Shown here: piece by piece, positions 5,549 through 5,557 of the stretch
How positions within the stretch are numbered: position 1 is the first letter of the stretch
Layout: each line of letters starts with the position of its first letter
Assembly: GCA_934317185.1 (NCBI GenBank)
Contig: CAKREJ010000108.1
Location: 1-5,557, forward strand
Direction of reading: 5' to 3'
DNA length: 5,557 bases
Source: an uncultured Anaerobutyricum sp.
GTDB taxonomy: Bacteria; Bacillota; Clostridia; Lachnospirales; Lachnospiraceae
The notes under the pieces: model-generated
What the model saw: the letters and a program-made list of their open reading frames with translations, nothing else
Database searches by the model: none
Told to the model about the DNA's origin: nothing
Translations under genes and position numbers: made by a program

Positions 5549-5557
5549 TATATCAGA

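Overview
The window looks like chromosomal DNA from a low-GC Gram-positive anaerobe, most likely a Clostridia member of the Lachnospiraceae type. This rests on AT-rich intergenic DNA, AGA- and AAA-rich codon use, strong AGGAGG ribosome binding sites, two GTG starts, vegetative sigma-A promoters with 17-bp spacers, and a membrane-anchored L,D-transpeptidase of the Firmicutes type. The genus cannot be fixed from the sequence alone.

Layout, left to right: (1) positions 1-812, minus strand, the first 270 codons of a gene that runs off the left edge; it encodes a cytosolic protein with an HExxH zinc-peptidase signature and no family I can name. (2) A 251-bp divergent intergenic region with one good promoter for each side; an 18-bp dyad lies on the leftward promoter. 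(3) 1064-2449, plus strand, an L,D-transpeptidase with an N-terminal membrane anchor, peptidoglycan-binding region and C-terminal YkuD catalytic domain. (4) A convergent intergenic region holding a long bidirectional terminator, a 12-bp tandem duplication and a short stretch that may be an insertion-sequence relic. (5) 2619-4322, minus strand, a protein with one Clp/HSP100 D1-type AAA+ module behind about 295 residues of unrecognised sequence. (6) A 191-bp divergent intergenic region with paired promoters and two perfect palindromes. (7) 4514-5548, plus strand, a complete class I-alpha DAHP synthase (AroF/G/H type), the first enzyme of aromatic amino acid synthesis.

The four genes alternate in strand (-, +, -, +). 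The three complete ones are each likely to be their own transcription unit, so position alone does not tie them into one pathway. The transpeptidase and the DAHP synthase are ordinary housekeeping or cell-wall genes. The two less understood genes are the Clp-like ATPase, which keeps every ATPase motif but lacks the second ring and any recognisable ClpP-docking region, and the HExxH protein. No RNA gene, CRISPR array, intact mobile element or defence system is visible. I do not see strong evidence for a new multi-gene system here; the best candidate for new biology is the single-ring Clp-like ATPase.
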